A stretch of DNA of 64,000 nucleotides. Origin: Bacteroidales bacterium UBA6248 (GTDB lineage Bacteria > Bacteroidota > Bacteroidia > Bacteroidales > Lentimicrobiaceae). The stretch is taken from assembly GCA_002441345.1 (NCBI GenBank), contig DJVU01000095.1:1-64000 (forward strand). The letters are read 5' to 3'. The notes under the pieces were generated by a model that saw only the letters and a program-made list of their open reading frames with translations, was not told the origin of the DNA and searched no databases. The translations under genes were made by a program, and so were the position numbers. The stretch's first letter is position 1; the number at the start of each line of letters is the position of its first letter. Of the stretch, positions 15,244 through 23,965 are shown in pieces.

Positions 15244-16170
15244 TTATCGCCCCGGTGTGTTTTTTGCTTTCTGCGGCACCAGCAGCCTGGCAACAACCGG
15301 CAGATGATCCGATAAATAGATACCTGTCTGACGGAAATCGGTGATTGTATTGCTAAGCACCTGAACATCCGTACTAGTGAATATAAAATCGATAAGCTCT
15401 CCGTCTTCCCGGCTTCGGTCAAAACTCACGTAAGTGAACTCAGGACCTTCCTTATCGGCTTCGGAACGCTCCCTGGTGTCTGTCAATACAATCTCATTCT
15501 CCGGCCAAATGATTATCCGATATGCTCTGTGGCCGGGATTTACATTGAAATCACCCGTGAGTATTACCGGTAATCCGTTGCCGAGTTCGGCTGCCCGACG
15601 GGTCAGGAGTGCCGCACTTTCCACCCTGGCGGTTTCACCTATGTGATCGAAATGTGTATTAATTACAAGGAAAATTATACCTGTTTTTATATGCCTGAAC
15701 TCTGCCCAGCTTGCAATTCGCGGCAATGCTGCATCCCAGCCTTTGCTGCCTGCAGTCTCCGGTGTTTCAGAAAGCCAGAAAGTGCCCGACCGCAAAATCT
15801 TCAGTACTTTCCGGTTGTAAAATATAGCGCTGTATTCTCCGCCTTTTTTGCCATCATCGCGGCCGGTACCGGTGTAACGATACCCCTTCAGCCTGCATTT
15901 CATGTCTGTCAGCTGGCTGTGAAAGGCTTCCTGCACGCCAAGTACATCGGGCCTCTCTTCCATAACCATTGAACAAAGCCCTGACTTTCTGTATTTCCAT
16001 TGGTCGGGCCCGTCCACGGGCGTATCAAGGCGAATGTTCCAGGTCATAGCCTTTACCGGAGCATAATCCTGAGCCATTACACTGGTTCCGAGGTATATAT
16101 GCCCGACATTAAACACAATCGCCAGGAACAGGTAAAATCTTGCTTTAATAAAAGTACCTGCTTTTTCCAT
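15244..16170 (-). CDS. Secreted endonuclease/exonuclease/phosphatase (EEP) family protein
   Basis: 308 aa with a signal peptide ('FYLFLAIVFNVGHIYLGTSVMAQ'). All EEP motifs are present: 'MTWNIRLD' (Asn), 'PDVLGVQEA' (metal Glu), 'NTHFDHIGE' (His), 'LTGDFNVNPG' (Asp-x-Asn) and 'YLSDHLPVVA' (Asp-His). Secreted EEP proteins of this length in Bacteroidota may be phosphodiesterases or sugar-phosphate/sphingomyelinase-like hydrolases; the substrate is not evident. It precedes nothing obviously related; cutC lies upstream on the same strand 45 bp away and could be co-transcribed. Confidence 0.88.
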   Translation of the reverse strand: MEKAGTFIKARFYLFLAIVFNVGHIYLGTSVMAQDYAPVKAMTWNIRLDTPVDGPDQWKYRKSGLCSMVMEERPDVLGVQEAFHSQLTDMKCRLKGYRYTGTGRDDGKKGGEYSAIFYNRKVLKILRSGTFWLSETPETAGSKGWDAALPRIASWAEFRHIKTGIIFLVINTHFDHIGETARVESAALLTRRAAELGNGLPVILTGDFNVNPGHRAYRIIIWPENEIVLTDTRERSEADKEGPEFTYVSFDRSREDGELIDFIFTSTDVQVLSNTITDFRQTGIYLSDHLPVVARLLVPQKAKNTPGR

Positions 16171-16215
16171 ACTACGTGCTGTTTAAATGGTTAACCTTCG
16201 CGGAAATTTACAGAA

Positions 16216-16965
16216 TCAGACGAAAAGCGAGCGGGCAATTTCCACAGCTTCCCTTACCAGTCCGGCATCTGTCTGATAAAACCCGTATTCATCCCGGCTT
16301 CCTTTTCCCATACTTACGGCTTCTTTCCGGTGCGACATCCGACTGCCAACCATTTGTCCCGCTGACAGATGGAATTCAAATGTTCCGGTCTTTCTGGCGA
16401 TTTCGGCAAGATTACCGGCATTTATTCCGCTTCCCGGCATAATTATGATGCGCCCGCCTGCCTGTTCAACCAATTGAGCAATAAGACTGGTACCCTCGAA
16501 TGCCGTAGCTGCCTGACCCGATGTCAGAATTCGCTCACAACCCATTTCAATAATATCCTCAAGAGCTCTGAAGGGATCCCTGCACATATCGAAAGCGCGG
16601 TGAAACGTAACCTTCATAGGCCGGGCCATTTCAATCAGTTCTTTCATTCTGCAGGTATCAATACTGCCGTCGCTGTTAAGCATTCCCGCAACTATCCCTG
16701 AAGCACCCCGTGCTTTTGCAGCGAAAACATCCGACTTCATCACTCCGTATTCAGCGCGGGTGTAATGAAAATCACCGCTGCGGGGACGTATTAGTACCAT
16801 GGTTTCTATGCCTGTAAGCGTAACCGCATATTCAATCAACCCCTGAGACGGCGTTAGCCCCCCCTCGCTTAACGCACTGCATAACTCAATCCTCCCTGCA
16901 CCGCCTTTTCTGGCAGCATACACCGATTCAACCGATCCGGCACATATTTCAATAATGGCATTCAT
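16216..16965 (-). CDS. cutC: CutC family TIM-barrel protein
   Basis: 249 aa, full length for the family. It begins 'IIEICAGSVESVYAARKGGAGRIELC' (split here: strand, then the RIELC motif) and has 'VLIRPRSGDFHYT', 'VTFHRAFDMC' and 'GSGINAGN'. CutC was named for copper homeostasis in E. coli, but that role is disputed; it is a conserved cytoplasmic TIM barrel of uncertain function. It is followed on the same strand by the EEP gene. Confidence 0.9.
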   Translation of the reverse strand: MNAIIEICAGSVESVYAARKGGAGRIELCSALSEGGLTPSQGLIEYAVTLTGIETMVLIRPRSGDFHYTRAEYGVMKSDVFAAKARGASGIVAGMLNSDGSIDTCRMKELIEMARPMKVTFHRAFDMCRDPFRALEDIIEMGCERILTSGQAATAFEGTSLIAQLVEQAGGRIIIMPGSGINAGNLAEIARKTGTFEFHLSAGQMVGSRMSHRKEAVSMGKGSRDEYGFYQTDAGLVREAVEIARSLFV

Positions 16966-17268
16966 CAGGATACGCTTTCTGTTTCGTGTGGCAGAGCAAA
17001 GTTAATCATTTTAAACCTCCGTCAATTCGGCCGGCTTGGCAAAACCGCCGCGTACATTCAGTTTTTAATAACCCGGTGCGTAGCTGGTTTTAAGTTTTTC
17101 TTAAATCAAATTAATGTCCGGTTAGTTTACGGGTGTACTAATTCACTTTTTCAGGATGATAACCCCTGTAACAATGCAATTAAACGCATACTTAATGCTT
17201 GATTCTCCAATACCGTGCGACCGAAGCCAAAAATTTGGTAATATTGTCACTGAAAAATCAGCTTGTAC

Positions 17269-18078
17269 GTGAAAGGTAAAGTAGTGATTGTCACCGGAGG
17301 ATCATCTGGTATAGGGCTTGAACTGGCCCGGGAGTTTGGAAGGAGAGGAGCTTATGTTGTTATATCGGCGCGCAATTCCGTTCGCCTGGATCAGGCTGCA
17401 GATGAACTGAGGAAAGAAGGCATTGAAGTTCTCGCGGTTTCCGGCGATGTAAGCCGGGAGGATGACTGTATTGCACTAATAAAGAAATCTGCTGCCTGGC
17501 AAGGCAGAATCGATGTGCTGGTAAATAACGCCGGTGTTTCTATGCGGGCCGCCTTTAAGGATGTGGATCTGAGTGTTCTTAAAACTCTTATGGATATTAA
17601 CTTCTGGGGTACCGTTTATTGTACAAAACATGCGTTACCATGGATACTGCAGACAAAAGGTTCTGTGGTGGGAATTATCTCCGTTGCCGGTTACGTCGGC
17701 CTTCCCGGACGCACCGGATACTCTGCCTCCAAGTTTGCCATCCGCGGATTCCTCGATACGCTCAGGTGCGAAAACCTGAAAGCCGGACTGCATGTGCTGG
17801 TGGCTGCCCCTGGATTTACTGCCACTAATATCCGTGTAACTGCACTGATGGCCGATGGTTCGCAGCAGGGAATGACCCCCCGGAACGAAGGTAAAATGAT
17901 GACGGCCGAAAAAGCGGCCCGTAAAATTGTTAAAGCAACCATACGCCGGAAAAACAGAATCGTCCTTACATTTCTGGAAGGAAAATTCGCCGTGTGGTTA
18001 AACCAGATCCTGCCGGGAATTGTATGCCGGCTGGCCTATGGCGAAATGGCCAGAGAACCGGCATCACCGGTAAAATAG
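17269..18078 (+). CDS. Short-chain dehydrogenase/reductase (SDR) family oxidoreductase
   Basis: About 269 aa. Classical SDR features are 'VTGGSSGIG' for NAD(P) binding, 'NNAG' (residues near 88), 'SVAG' catalytic Ser and 'YSASK' (Tyr-x-x-x-Lys). 'SARNS' after strand 2 favours NADPH. I use the GTG at 17269, which gives the usual 'MKGKVVIVTG' opening; a TTG at 17263 is two codons upstream. It resembles the DHRS7/YdfG-like group that reduces carbonyls on lipids or steroids; the substrate is unknown. A conserved unknown gene follows 46 bp later. Confidence 0.9.
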   Translation: MKGKVVIVTGGSSGIGLELAREFGRRGAYVVISARNSVRLDQAADELRKEGIEVLAVSGDVSREDDCIALIKKSAAWQGRIDVLVNNAGVSMRAAFKDVDLSVLKTLMDINFWGTVYCTKHALPWILQTKGSVVGIISVAGYVGLPGRTGYSASKFAIRGFLDTLRCENLKAGLHVLVAAPGFTATNIRVTALMADGSQQGMTPRNEGKMMTAEKAARKIVKATIRRKNRIVLTFLEGKFAVWLNQILPGIVCRLAYGEMAREPASPVK

Positions 18079-18124
18079 TTGAGTAAAAATCCAAAAAATC
18101 AATTAACCGAAAACAGGTATTATT

Positions 18125-18598
18125 ATGAAAATGGAAATCCTCCTCCTAGAAGGTTTGAACGACCTTAAATTCGGAGATGCACCCGAAAACGTTGAAAAAA
18201 CGCTCGGTAAGCCCCAGGAAACAGAGTCACTGGCCGAAGAAGCCGATGAAGAACTGGATACCATCCTCTGGAGTTACGATAAGATCGGACTTACCGTATT
18301 CTTCGAAGGGAAAAACAATCATGTACTTTCTTGTTTCGAAACCGATAACCGCGAGGCCGTACTCTTTGGTAAGAAGGTTTTTGAAATGAACGAACAGGAA
18401 ATTACCGCCCTTATGAATGCAAACGAACTCACTCAAATCGATACCGAAGAGGAAGAATGGGGTGAAAGGCGCGTTTCATTTGATGAGGGACTCATCGATT
18501 TTTATTTTCAGGACGGAAACCTGGTTACCGTAAACTGGGGTGTTTTTGTTAACGAAGACGGTGAAATAGAAGAATTTGACGAAATTGACGAGGATTAA
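18125..18598 (+). CDS. Conserved acidic protein of unknown function
   Basis: 157 aa, strongly acidic with a Glu/Asp-rich C-terminal tail ('EDGEIEEFDEIDED'). There is no signal peptide and no transmembrane segment. The middle alternates predicted strands and helices ('ILWSYDKIGLTVFF', 'VSFDEGLIDFYFQDG'), and the N-terminal 'LKFGDAPENVEKTLGKPQE' resembles the short helix-then-Lys-Pro motif of small beta-rich domains such as SmpA/BamE-like folds. I do not recognise the family. It follows the SDR gene and its stop codon overlaps the stop of the convergent xerD gene. Confidence 0.7.
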   Translation: MKMEILLLEGLNDLKFGDAPENVEKTLGKPQETESLAEEADEELDTILWSYDKIGLTVFFEGKNNHVLSCFETDNREAVLFGKKVFEMNEQEITALMNANELTQIDTEEEEWGERRVSFDEGLIDFYFQDGNLVTVNWGVFVNEDGEIEEFDEIDED

Positions 18599-19512
18599 TC
18601 CCCTCTGGTTTTCATGTGCTGCCGCGGATGAAATTTAAGAATGTTCTGCCTTAAATATTCACGGTCAATATGCGTGTAGATCTCAGTGGTGGTGATGCTG
18701 GAATGTCCGAGCATTTCCTGTACCGCCCTGAGATCTGCTCCGTTTTCAACCAGATGGGTGGCAAAAGTGTGCCGGAAAGTATGCGGACTGATGTTTTTTG
18801 ATATCCCCGCCGCTTCAGCCAGCGATTTTACAATGTGAAAAATCATGGCACGGGTAAGTCTGGCTCCGCGGTTGTTTAAAAAAACATACGTTTCATTTCC
18901 CCTTTTTATTTGCTGATGTACTCTCACTTCCGTGATGTACCTCCGCAACTGACCGGTGGCCTGACTCCCTATAGGCACTACACGCTGCTTGTTTCCCTTA
19001 CCGGTTACGGTTATAAATCCCTCTTCGAAATGCATATCGGATAACTGCATATTAACCAGTTCCGATACCCTGAGACCGCATCCGTATAAAACTTCCAGTA
19101 TGGCTTTGTTACGCTCCCCCGACTTACTGCTCAGGTCAATAATGCCGAGCATTTCGGTAACTTCATGTTCCGACAGCACATCGGGAAGCTTTCTGCCGGT
19201 TTTAGGCATTTCCAGCAATTCCGAAGGATCGGCCTTTATCACATCCTCCAGAAGCAAAAACCTGAAAAATGCCCGAATTCCCGAAATTATCCTCGCCTGA
19301 CTTGCAGGAGCAATGCCCAGCCCGGCAATAAGGTTTATAAATTCTTGAAGATCATGTAATTTCACCCTATCCGGAGAAATTTTTCTTTCGCCCGAAAAAT
19401 ATCCGGCAAGCTTAACCACATCCCGTAAATACGCATCAACCGTATTAACCGGCATCGATCGCTCTACCTGCAGATATGCCCTGAAACCCTTAATGTACAA
19501 CTGCCAGCTCAT
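18595..19512 (-). CDS. xerD: Site-specific tyrosine recombinase XerD
   Basis: 305 aa from ATG 19512; an upstream ATG at 19566 would add 18 atypical residues. It has an N-terminal SAM-like core-binding domain ('YIKGFRAYLQVERSMPVNTV'). The catalytic domain has the full R-K-HxxR-H-Y set: Arg in 'YGCGLRVSEL', Lys in 'GKGNKQR', 'SPHTFRHTFATH', His in 'LGHSSITTTEIY', and the Tyr nucleophile in that motif. It resolves chromosome dimers at dif with a XerC partner, which is not in this window. TATTTTTG on the minus strand at 19569-19576 is a candidate -7 box. Confidence 0.92.
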   Translation of the reverse strand: MSWQLYIKGFRAYLQVERSMPVNTVDAYLRDVVKLAGYFSGERKISPDRVKLHDLQEFINLIAGLGIAPASQARIISGIRAFFRFLLLEDVIKADPSELLEMPKTGRKLPDVLSEHEVTEMLGIIDLSSKSGERNKAILEVLYGCGLRVSELVNMQLSDMHFEEGFITVTGKGNKQRVVPIGSQATGQLRRYITEVRVHQQIKRGNETYVFLNNRGARLTRAMIFHIVKSLAEAAGISKNISPHTFRHTFATHLVENGADLRAVQEMLGHSSITTTEIYTHIDREYLRQNILKFHPRQHMKTRGD

Positions 19513-19698
19513 AGAAATCTCTGCCCGAAAGATAATTTTTGTTTGCATGGACGCGATTTCTTTCACTGCAAAAATATTAACACCCAGTTGTTTATAAAAG
19601 GAACTATTCTTATATTGCTGATATTCAGAATATTTAGAACAAGTGGACGGTATTTTTCCCGGAATTGCTTTAAAGTGTTCATTTTTTCGCCGAAAGGG

Positions 19699-19729
19699 TT
19701 TGGCAGAAAGAAAAATAGTTGTATTTTTG
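19699..19729 (+). promoter_or_regulatory. Consensus Bacteroidota promoter for rpmG
   Basis: TTTG at 19699-19702, 19 nt, then TATTTTTG at 19722-19729 matches the phylum's primary-sigma consensus exactly. Transcription should start about 19735, giving a leader of roughly 20 nt before the rpmG ATG. Confidence 0.85.
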
Positions 19730-19757
19730 CAGTCCGAAAATTTAAAGGCTTACAGCA

Positions 19758-19946
19758 ATGGCTAAAAAAAGTAAAGAAGCAAGGATACAGGTAATTCTGG
19801 AGTGCACAGAGCACAAAGCCAGTGGCATGCCCGGCACTTCACGCTACATTACCACCAAGAATAAGAAAAATACTCCTGAGAGGCTCGAGATTAAAAAGTA
19901 TAATCCGATTCTCAAGAAAATGACTGTTCACAAAGAAATTAAATAA
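19758..19946 (+). CDS. rpmG: 50S ribosomal protein L33
   Basis: 62 aa. It is basic, with the family pattern 'RIQVILECTEH...SRYITTKNKKNTPERLEIKKYNP', and keeps only one of the zinc-ribbon cysteines, so it is the C-minus (zinc-free) form. Part of the large ribosomal subunit near the E site. It begins a rpmG-DUF4295-(terminator)-ftsY-rimO block common in Bacteroidota. rpmB (L28), often just upstream in this phylum, is absent here; xerD lies divergent instead. Confidence 0.95.
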   Translation: MAKKSKEARIQVILECTEHKASGMPGTSRYITTKNKKNTPERLEIKKYNPILKKMTVHKEIK

Positions 19947-19956
19947 TTGATATACC

Positions 19957-20112
19957 ATGGCAAAGAAAGTTGTTGCTACCCTGAGGACTTCGTCCGGTAA
20001 AGATTTTGCAAAAGTGATCCGTATGGTCAGGTCGGAAAAAACCGGAGCATACACCTTCAAGGAAAATATTGTCCCCAATGACCAGGTGAAAGATTTCCTG
20101 GCTAAAAAATAA
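19957..20112 (+). CDS. DUF4295 family small basic protein (bL38-type ribosomal protein)
   Basis: 51 aa starting MAKKVVATLR and ending QVKDFLAKK, highly basic. It begins 10 bp after the rpmG stop and is followed by a terminator. DUF4295 proteins are restricted to Bacteroidota; one was reported as an extra large-subunit protein (bL38) in the Flavobacterium johnsoniae ribosome structure. I rely on memory for that assignment. Location next to rpmG agrees with a ribosomal role. Confidence 0.88.
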   Translation: MAKKVVATLRTSSGKDFAKVIRMVRSEKTGAYTFKENIVPNDQVKDFLAKK

Positions 20113-20132
20113 GCTTAAACCCATTTTTTTTG

Positions 20133-20174
20133 CAGGGCCTTTTCACAAGCGGAAAAGACCCTGTTTTTATTTTT
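20133..20174 (+). terminator. Rho-independent terminator after rpmG-DUF4295
   Basis: CAGGGcCTTTTC (20133-20144) pairs with GAAAAGaCCCTG (ending 20163) and is followed by TTTTTATTTTT. It separates the ribosomal-protein transcript from ftsY, which starts 60 bp on; partial read-through is possible. Confidence 0.85.
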
Positions 20175-20233
20175 ACACAGACTGCGATTGCGTAATTTCG
20201 TGTTTCGATTATCCGGATCATAACTAATCTGCC

Positions 20234-21187
20234 ATGGGTTTATTTTCATTCTTCACCAAAGAGAAAAAAGAGGACCTGAATAAAGGACTCGAAAAAACCA
20301 AAACCAGTATTTTCAGCCGCTTGTCAAAAGCCGTAATCGGTAAGTCTGCCGTTGACGATGAGGTGCTGGATAATCTGGAGGAAATTCTCGTTACTTCCGA
20401 TGTGGGCGTCGATACTACCCTCAAAATAATCAGCCGTATCGAACAACGTGTTTCGAAGGATAAATACCTCGGAACATCTGAGCTGAACCGTATTCTGAGA
20501 GAAGAAATTTCAGCACTCCTCGGCGAAAGCAATGGCGACCGGCTGGTTACCGGCTTCGATTTTCCACCCAGAGAAAATCCTTATGTAATTATGGTTGTAG
20601 GAGTTAATGGAGTCGGAAAAACTACTACTATCGGCAAACTCGCTTACCAGTTTAAACAGGCAGGTAAAAGCGTTGTGCTTGGAGCTGCCGATACTTTCCG
20701 TGCAGCCGCCGTTTCTCAGCTCGAAATATGGGCCGAAAGGGTAGGAGTGCCATGCGTTACCCAGGGTATGGGTGCCGACCCGGCTTCCGTTGCCTTCGAT
20801 ACCCTTAAATCTGCCATCGCCCGCAATGCCGATGTTGTAATAATTGATACCGCCGGACGCCTTCACAATAAAGTGAACCTGATGAACGAACTTTCCAAAA
20901 TCCGGAAAGTGATGCAAAAGCTCCTGCCCGATGCCCCCGATGAAATTCTGCTGGTGCTTGACGCCTCAACCGGACAAAATGCCATCGAACAAGCCCGTCA
21001 GTTTACCGCCGCTACAGAAGTCAATGCCCTGGCCCTGACCAAACTCGACGGCACAGCCAAAGGCGGCGTCGTAATAGGAATATCTGACCAGTTCAGGATC
21101 CCCGTCAGATACATAGGTATTGGCGAGAAAATTACTGACCTCCAGCCCTTCGACCGCAATGAGTTTGTCGATTCCCTCTTCGGTTGA
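20234..21187 (+). CDS. ftsY: Signal recognition particle receptor FtsY
   Basis: 317 aa, the short form with a compact N-terminal region instead of the long acidic A domain of E. coli. The NG GTPase has 'GVNGVGKTTTIGKLA' (G1, from residue 123), 'DTFRAAAVSQL', 'DTAGRLHNK' (G3), 'TKLDGTAKGG' (G4) and 'GIGEKITDLQPFD' (closing loop). With SRP it brings ribosome-nascent chains to the SecYEG translocon. Followed 66 bp later by rimO on the same strand. Confidence 0.96.
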   Translation: MGLFSFFTKEKKEDLNKGLEKTKTSIFSRLSKAVIGKSAVDDEVLDNLEEILVTSDVGVDTTLKIISRIEQRVSKDKYLGTSELNRILREEISALLGESNGDRLVTGFDFPPRENPYVIMVVGVNGVGKTTTIGKLAYQFKQAGKSVVLGAADTFRAAAVSQLEIWAERVGVPCVTQGMGADPASVAFDTLKSAIARNADVVIIDTAGRLHNKVNLMNELSKIRKVMQKLLPDAPDEILLVLDASTGQNAIEQARQFTAATEVNALALTKLDGTAKGGVVIGISDQFRIPVRYIGIGEKITDLQPFDRNEFVDSLFG

Positions 21188-21253
21188 ACACCACCGCCTG
21201 CTTAACCGGAATTTTCCGGATTACACGTATTTTGTAATACCAATCGTTGCCAA

Positions 21254-22564
21254 GTGAACGTACACGTAAAAAAAATAAAAACAGCTAATGTTATAACCTT
21301 AGGCTGCTCGAAAAATCTTGTCGACTCGGAAGTGATGATGCGTCAGCTTGCTGCATCCGGAATTGAAACAAAACACGACGACAATACCCCGGCCGACCTC
21401 GTTATTATCAATACCTGCGGTTTTATCAACGATGCAAAAGAAGAATCGGTTAATACCATCCTCGAATGGGCGAATGAACGCAAAGAAGGCAACATCGCCA
21501 AACTCTTTGTCATGGGCTGCCTTTCACAGCGTTACCGCGATGAACTGATCAGGGAAATGCCTGAAGTCGACGGCTTTTTCGGAGTCAACGATATGAATGC
21601 AATACTGGACCACCTGAATGCCCCGCTGCGAAAGGATTTGCTGGGTGAACGGGTGCTCACAACCCCTTCACATTATGCGTATCTGAAAGTATCGGAGGGA
21701 TGTAACCGGCACTGCTCCTTCTGCGCAATTCCTTCCATCCGTGGCAAAAACGTTTCTAAACCTGTTGAAGAACTGGTGGCTGAAGCCCGATTTCTGGCGC
21801 AGCAAGGCGTTAAAGAACTTATTCTGATAGCCCAGGATCTGACAAATTATGGTATCGATCTGAACAGAAAACGACAACTTCCCGACCTTGTGAAGGAACT
21901 CAGTAATATCGAAGAAATTCGCTGGATTCGGCTGCATTATGCGTATCCTTTAGGATTCCCGCTCCGGATTCTGGACATTATGAACAACAATCCGAAAGTT
22001 TGCCGGTATCTTGATATTCCGCTCCAGCACATAAACGACCGTATTCTGAAATCGATGCACAGAGGACTCGACAGTAAGCGTACCCGATCACTTGTGAAAA
22101 CCATCCGCGAACGCGTACCGGGAATTGCAATCCGCACCAGCTTTATTGCCGGATACCCGGGAGAAACTACGGTAGAATTTAATGAACTCAGAGATTTTAT
22201 CGTGGAATCACGCTTCGAACGTATGGGTGTGTTCACATACTCCCACGAGGAAAATACTCCTGCAGCAAAGCTGATCGACTCGGTTCGGCCGGCTCAGAAA
22301 GCCAAACGTGCCTCGCAACTTATGGAGATTCAGCAGCAAATCGCAGTGGAAGCCAACGAAGCTTTGCACGGGCAGGTTCTGAAGGTTATAATCGATCGGA
22401 AAGAAGATAAACTCTGGATAGGAAGAACCGAATTTGATTCGCCTGAAGTTGACAACGAAGTTCTTATAACCGATGCCACAAACAGCCTAAAACCTGGAGA
22501 TTTCGTGGATGTCAGAATAACCGGAACCGCATTCTACGACCTGGAAGCAGCCTTCCCCGCCTGA
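21254..22564 (+). CDS. rimO: Ribosomal protein uS12 methylthiotransferase RimO
   Basis: 436 aa, full length. The UPF0004 domain has three cluster-binding Cys ('LGCSKNLVDSEV', 'NTCGFINDAKEES', 'MGCLSQRY'). The radical SAM core has 'CNRHCSFCAIPSIRGK' for the second [4Fe-4S] cluster, and a C-terminal TRAM domain follows. It adds a methylthio group to an Asp of ribosomal protein S12. The 'LGCSKNLVDSE' motif separates RimO from MiaB. It may be co-transcribed with ftsY. Confidence 0.95.
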   Translation: MNVHVKKIKTANVITLGCSKNLVDSEVMMRQLAASGIETKHDDNTPADLVIINTCGFINDAKEESVNTILEWANERKEGNIAKLFVMGCLSQRYRDELIREMPEVDGFFGVNDMNAILDHLNAPLRKDLLGERVLTTPSHYAYLKVSEGCNRHCSFCAIPSIRGKNVSKPVEELVAEARFLAQQGVKELILIAQDLTNYGIDLNRKRQLPDLVKELSNIEEIRWIRLHYAYPLGFPLRILDIMNNNPKVCRYLDIPLQHINDRILKSMHRGLDSKRTRSLVKTIRERVPGIAIRTSFIAGYPGETTVEFNELRDFIVESRFERMGVFTYSHEENTPAAKLIDSVRPAQKAKRASQLMEIQQQIAVEANEALHGQVLKVIIDRKEDKLWIGRTEFDSPEVDNEVLITDATNSLKPGDFVDVRITGTAFYDLEAAFPA

Positions 22565-22591
22565 CCCTGAAAATACAAAACCATAACGTGT

Positions 22592-22626
22592 CCGGCTTCT
22601 AATTCCTGACCCCTTTCAGAAGCCGG
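22592..22626 (+). terminator. Hairpin after rimO (weak terminator)
   Basis: CCGGCTTCT (22592-22600) pairs with AGAAGCCGG (22618-22626). There is no clean T-run after it, so termination here is uncertain. Confidence 0.4.
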
Positions 22627-22641
22627 TAAGGTGGCTTTTGC

Positions 22642-22672
22642 TTGCGTTTTTACAATAATTCATGTAGGTTTG
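22642..22672 (+). promoter_or_regulatory. Probable Bacteroidota promoter for the YwqK-repeat gene
   Basis: TTG at 22642-22644, 20 nt, then TAGGTTTG at 22665-22672 fits the phylum consensus. Transcription would start near 22677, about 15 nt before the ATG at 22693. Confidence 0.65.
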
Positions 22673-22692
22673 TCTTCATAAAAGCAGAAGTT

Positions 22693-23454
22693 ATGAAGAC
22701 AAAGCCAGTTCTTAGCAGCTTATGCCTGTTAATCGTTTTTGCTGTAAGCGTGCAAACAAGCAAAGGTCAAAATGTTACCGATATAAATGGGTTAAAACAA
22801 GGTGCATGGACCGAGGAAACCGGGGCATTTACTGCCTCCGGTAATTATGCGGATGACCTGAAGGACGGTCTTTGGATATCGCGTTTTGCGGAAAATGGTT
22901 TGCTTTATAAGGTTGAGAATTATCGTAAAGGTCTCAGACAAGGACTGTTTCTTGAGTTTTCAAAACGCTCTTCGCTGGCATCGGAGCAAAATTATGAAAA
23001 CGATCTGCCCCACGGCGTTCATCGTACATACACACTTTCCGGCATTCCTCTGAGTGTTCAGAATTATAACAATGGAAAACTCCATGGAGTGCAGATAACG
23101 TATTATGAAAACGTTATGGATAAGAAGTCGGAAGAAGCTTCGTATAACGAAGGCGTTAAGGATGGCCCTTCTCGATGGTACGATATGCAGGGAAACCTGA
23201 TTGCCGAGTATGTTTACTCCGCCGGTGTGCTTGAAGGCGAGCAAAAATCATTCTATCCAGGCGGAAAGCTTCAATCGGTTGATACGTATGTAAATAATAT
23301 TCAGAATGGCACTAGTACCGAATATTATGAGAACGGGCAGATAAAGCAGACAGGTCAGTACAAAGCAGGAGAGAAGAGCGGTAAATGGCTGGCTTACGAT
23401 GAGGCGGGGAACCTGATAAAAACGGTAAACTATGATAAAGGTAAAGCTAAATGA
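22693..23454 (+). CDS. Secreted YwqK/MORN-like repeat protein
   Basis: 253 aa from ATG 22693, which gives a clean signal peptide ('LSSLCLLIVFAVSVQTSKGQ'). The rest is about nine degenerate repeats of the form 'G-x-W-x-x-Y-x-x-x-G-x-L-x-x-x-x-x-Y-x-x-G' (for example 'KSGKWLAYDEAGNLIKTVNY'), the YwqK variant of the MORN repeat. Members are sometimes labelled antitoxin after one Bacillus gene; nothing here supports a toxin-antitoxin role. Probably exported. Its end overlaps the start of the thioesterase gene by 23 bp. Confidence 0.8.
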   Translation: MKTKPVLSSLCLLIVFAVSVQTSKGQNVTDINGLKQGAWTEETGAFTASGNYADDLKDGLWISRFAENGLLYKVENYRKGLRQGLFLEFSKRSSLASEQNYENDLPHGVHRTYTLSGIPLSVQNYNNGKLHGVQITYYENVMDKKSEEASYNEGVKDGPSRWYDMQGNLIAEYVYSAGVLEGEQKSFYPGGKLQSVDTYVNNIQNGTSTEYYENGQIKQTGQYKAGEKSGKWLAYDEAGNLIKTVNYDKGKAK

Positions 23455-23947
23455 TAATCCGGAACAGGTAAAAAAGCTCAGAAATCCCTTTGTGGTTCTT
23501 GAAGGGTACAATTGCTTCGGATGCTCGCCGGACAACCCGTCGGGATTGCAGATGAAATTTACGGAAGAAGGGGAGGAAGTGGTAGCCCGCTGGGAGCCAA
23601 AACCACATTTTCAGGGCTGGAAAGATGTATTGCACGGCGGCATTCAGGCTGCCCTCATGGATGAAATTGCCAGCTGGCTGGTCTTTACCAGACTTGGTAC
23701 ATCCGGAGTTACTTCAAGGATGGAAGTACGCCTCAGCAAACCGGTTTATACAAATAGAGGGATATTAACCCTGCGCGCCCGGCTTAAGGAAATGAACCGT
23801 AACATTGCTCTGATCGAAACCCGGCTTTTTGATCATGAAAATGTGCAGTGCGCAGAAGCTGTGATGCACTATTTTACATTTTCACCGGAAAAAGCGCGGG
23901 AAAAGCTCTGGTATCCGGGCAGGGAATCCTTTTATGAACAACCTTAG
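23432..23947 (+). CDS. PaaI-type hotdog thioesterase
   Basis: 171 aa. 'NCFGCSPDNPSGLQMKF' is the N-terminal signature of a subgroup of PaaI-like thioesterases, and 'LHGGIQAALMDEIASWLVF' carries the HGG motif and the catalytic acid of the hotdog helix. 'SRMEVRLSKPVYTNRGIL' forms the following strands. These hydrolyse acyl-CoA thioesters; the acyl group is not predictable. It is translationally linked to the YwqK gene by overlap. Confidence 0.88.
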   Translation: MIKVKLNDNPEQVKKLRNPFVVLEGYNCFGCSPDNPSGLQMKFTEEGEEVVARWEPKPHFQGWKDVLHGGIQAALMDEIASWLVFTRLGTSGVTSRMEVRLSKPVYTNRGILTLRARLKEMNRNIALIETRLFDHENVQCAEAVMHYFTFSPEKAREKLWYPGRESFYEQP

Positions 23948-23965
23948 GCCAGCTTGTTTGTTAAA

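Noticed and set aside
22693..23454. Toxin-antitoxin function for the YwqK-repeat gene
   Set aside because: The protein has a signal peptide and no toxin-like partner; the label comes from database naming only.
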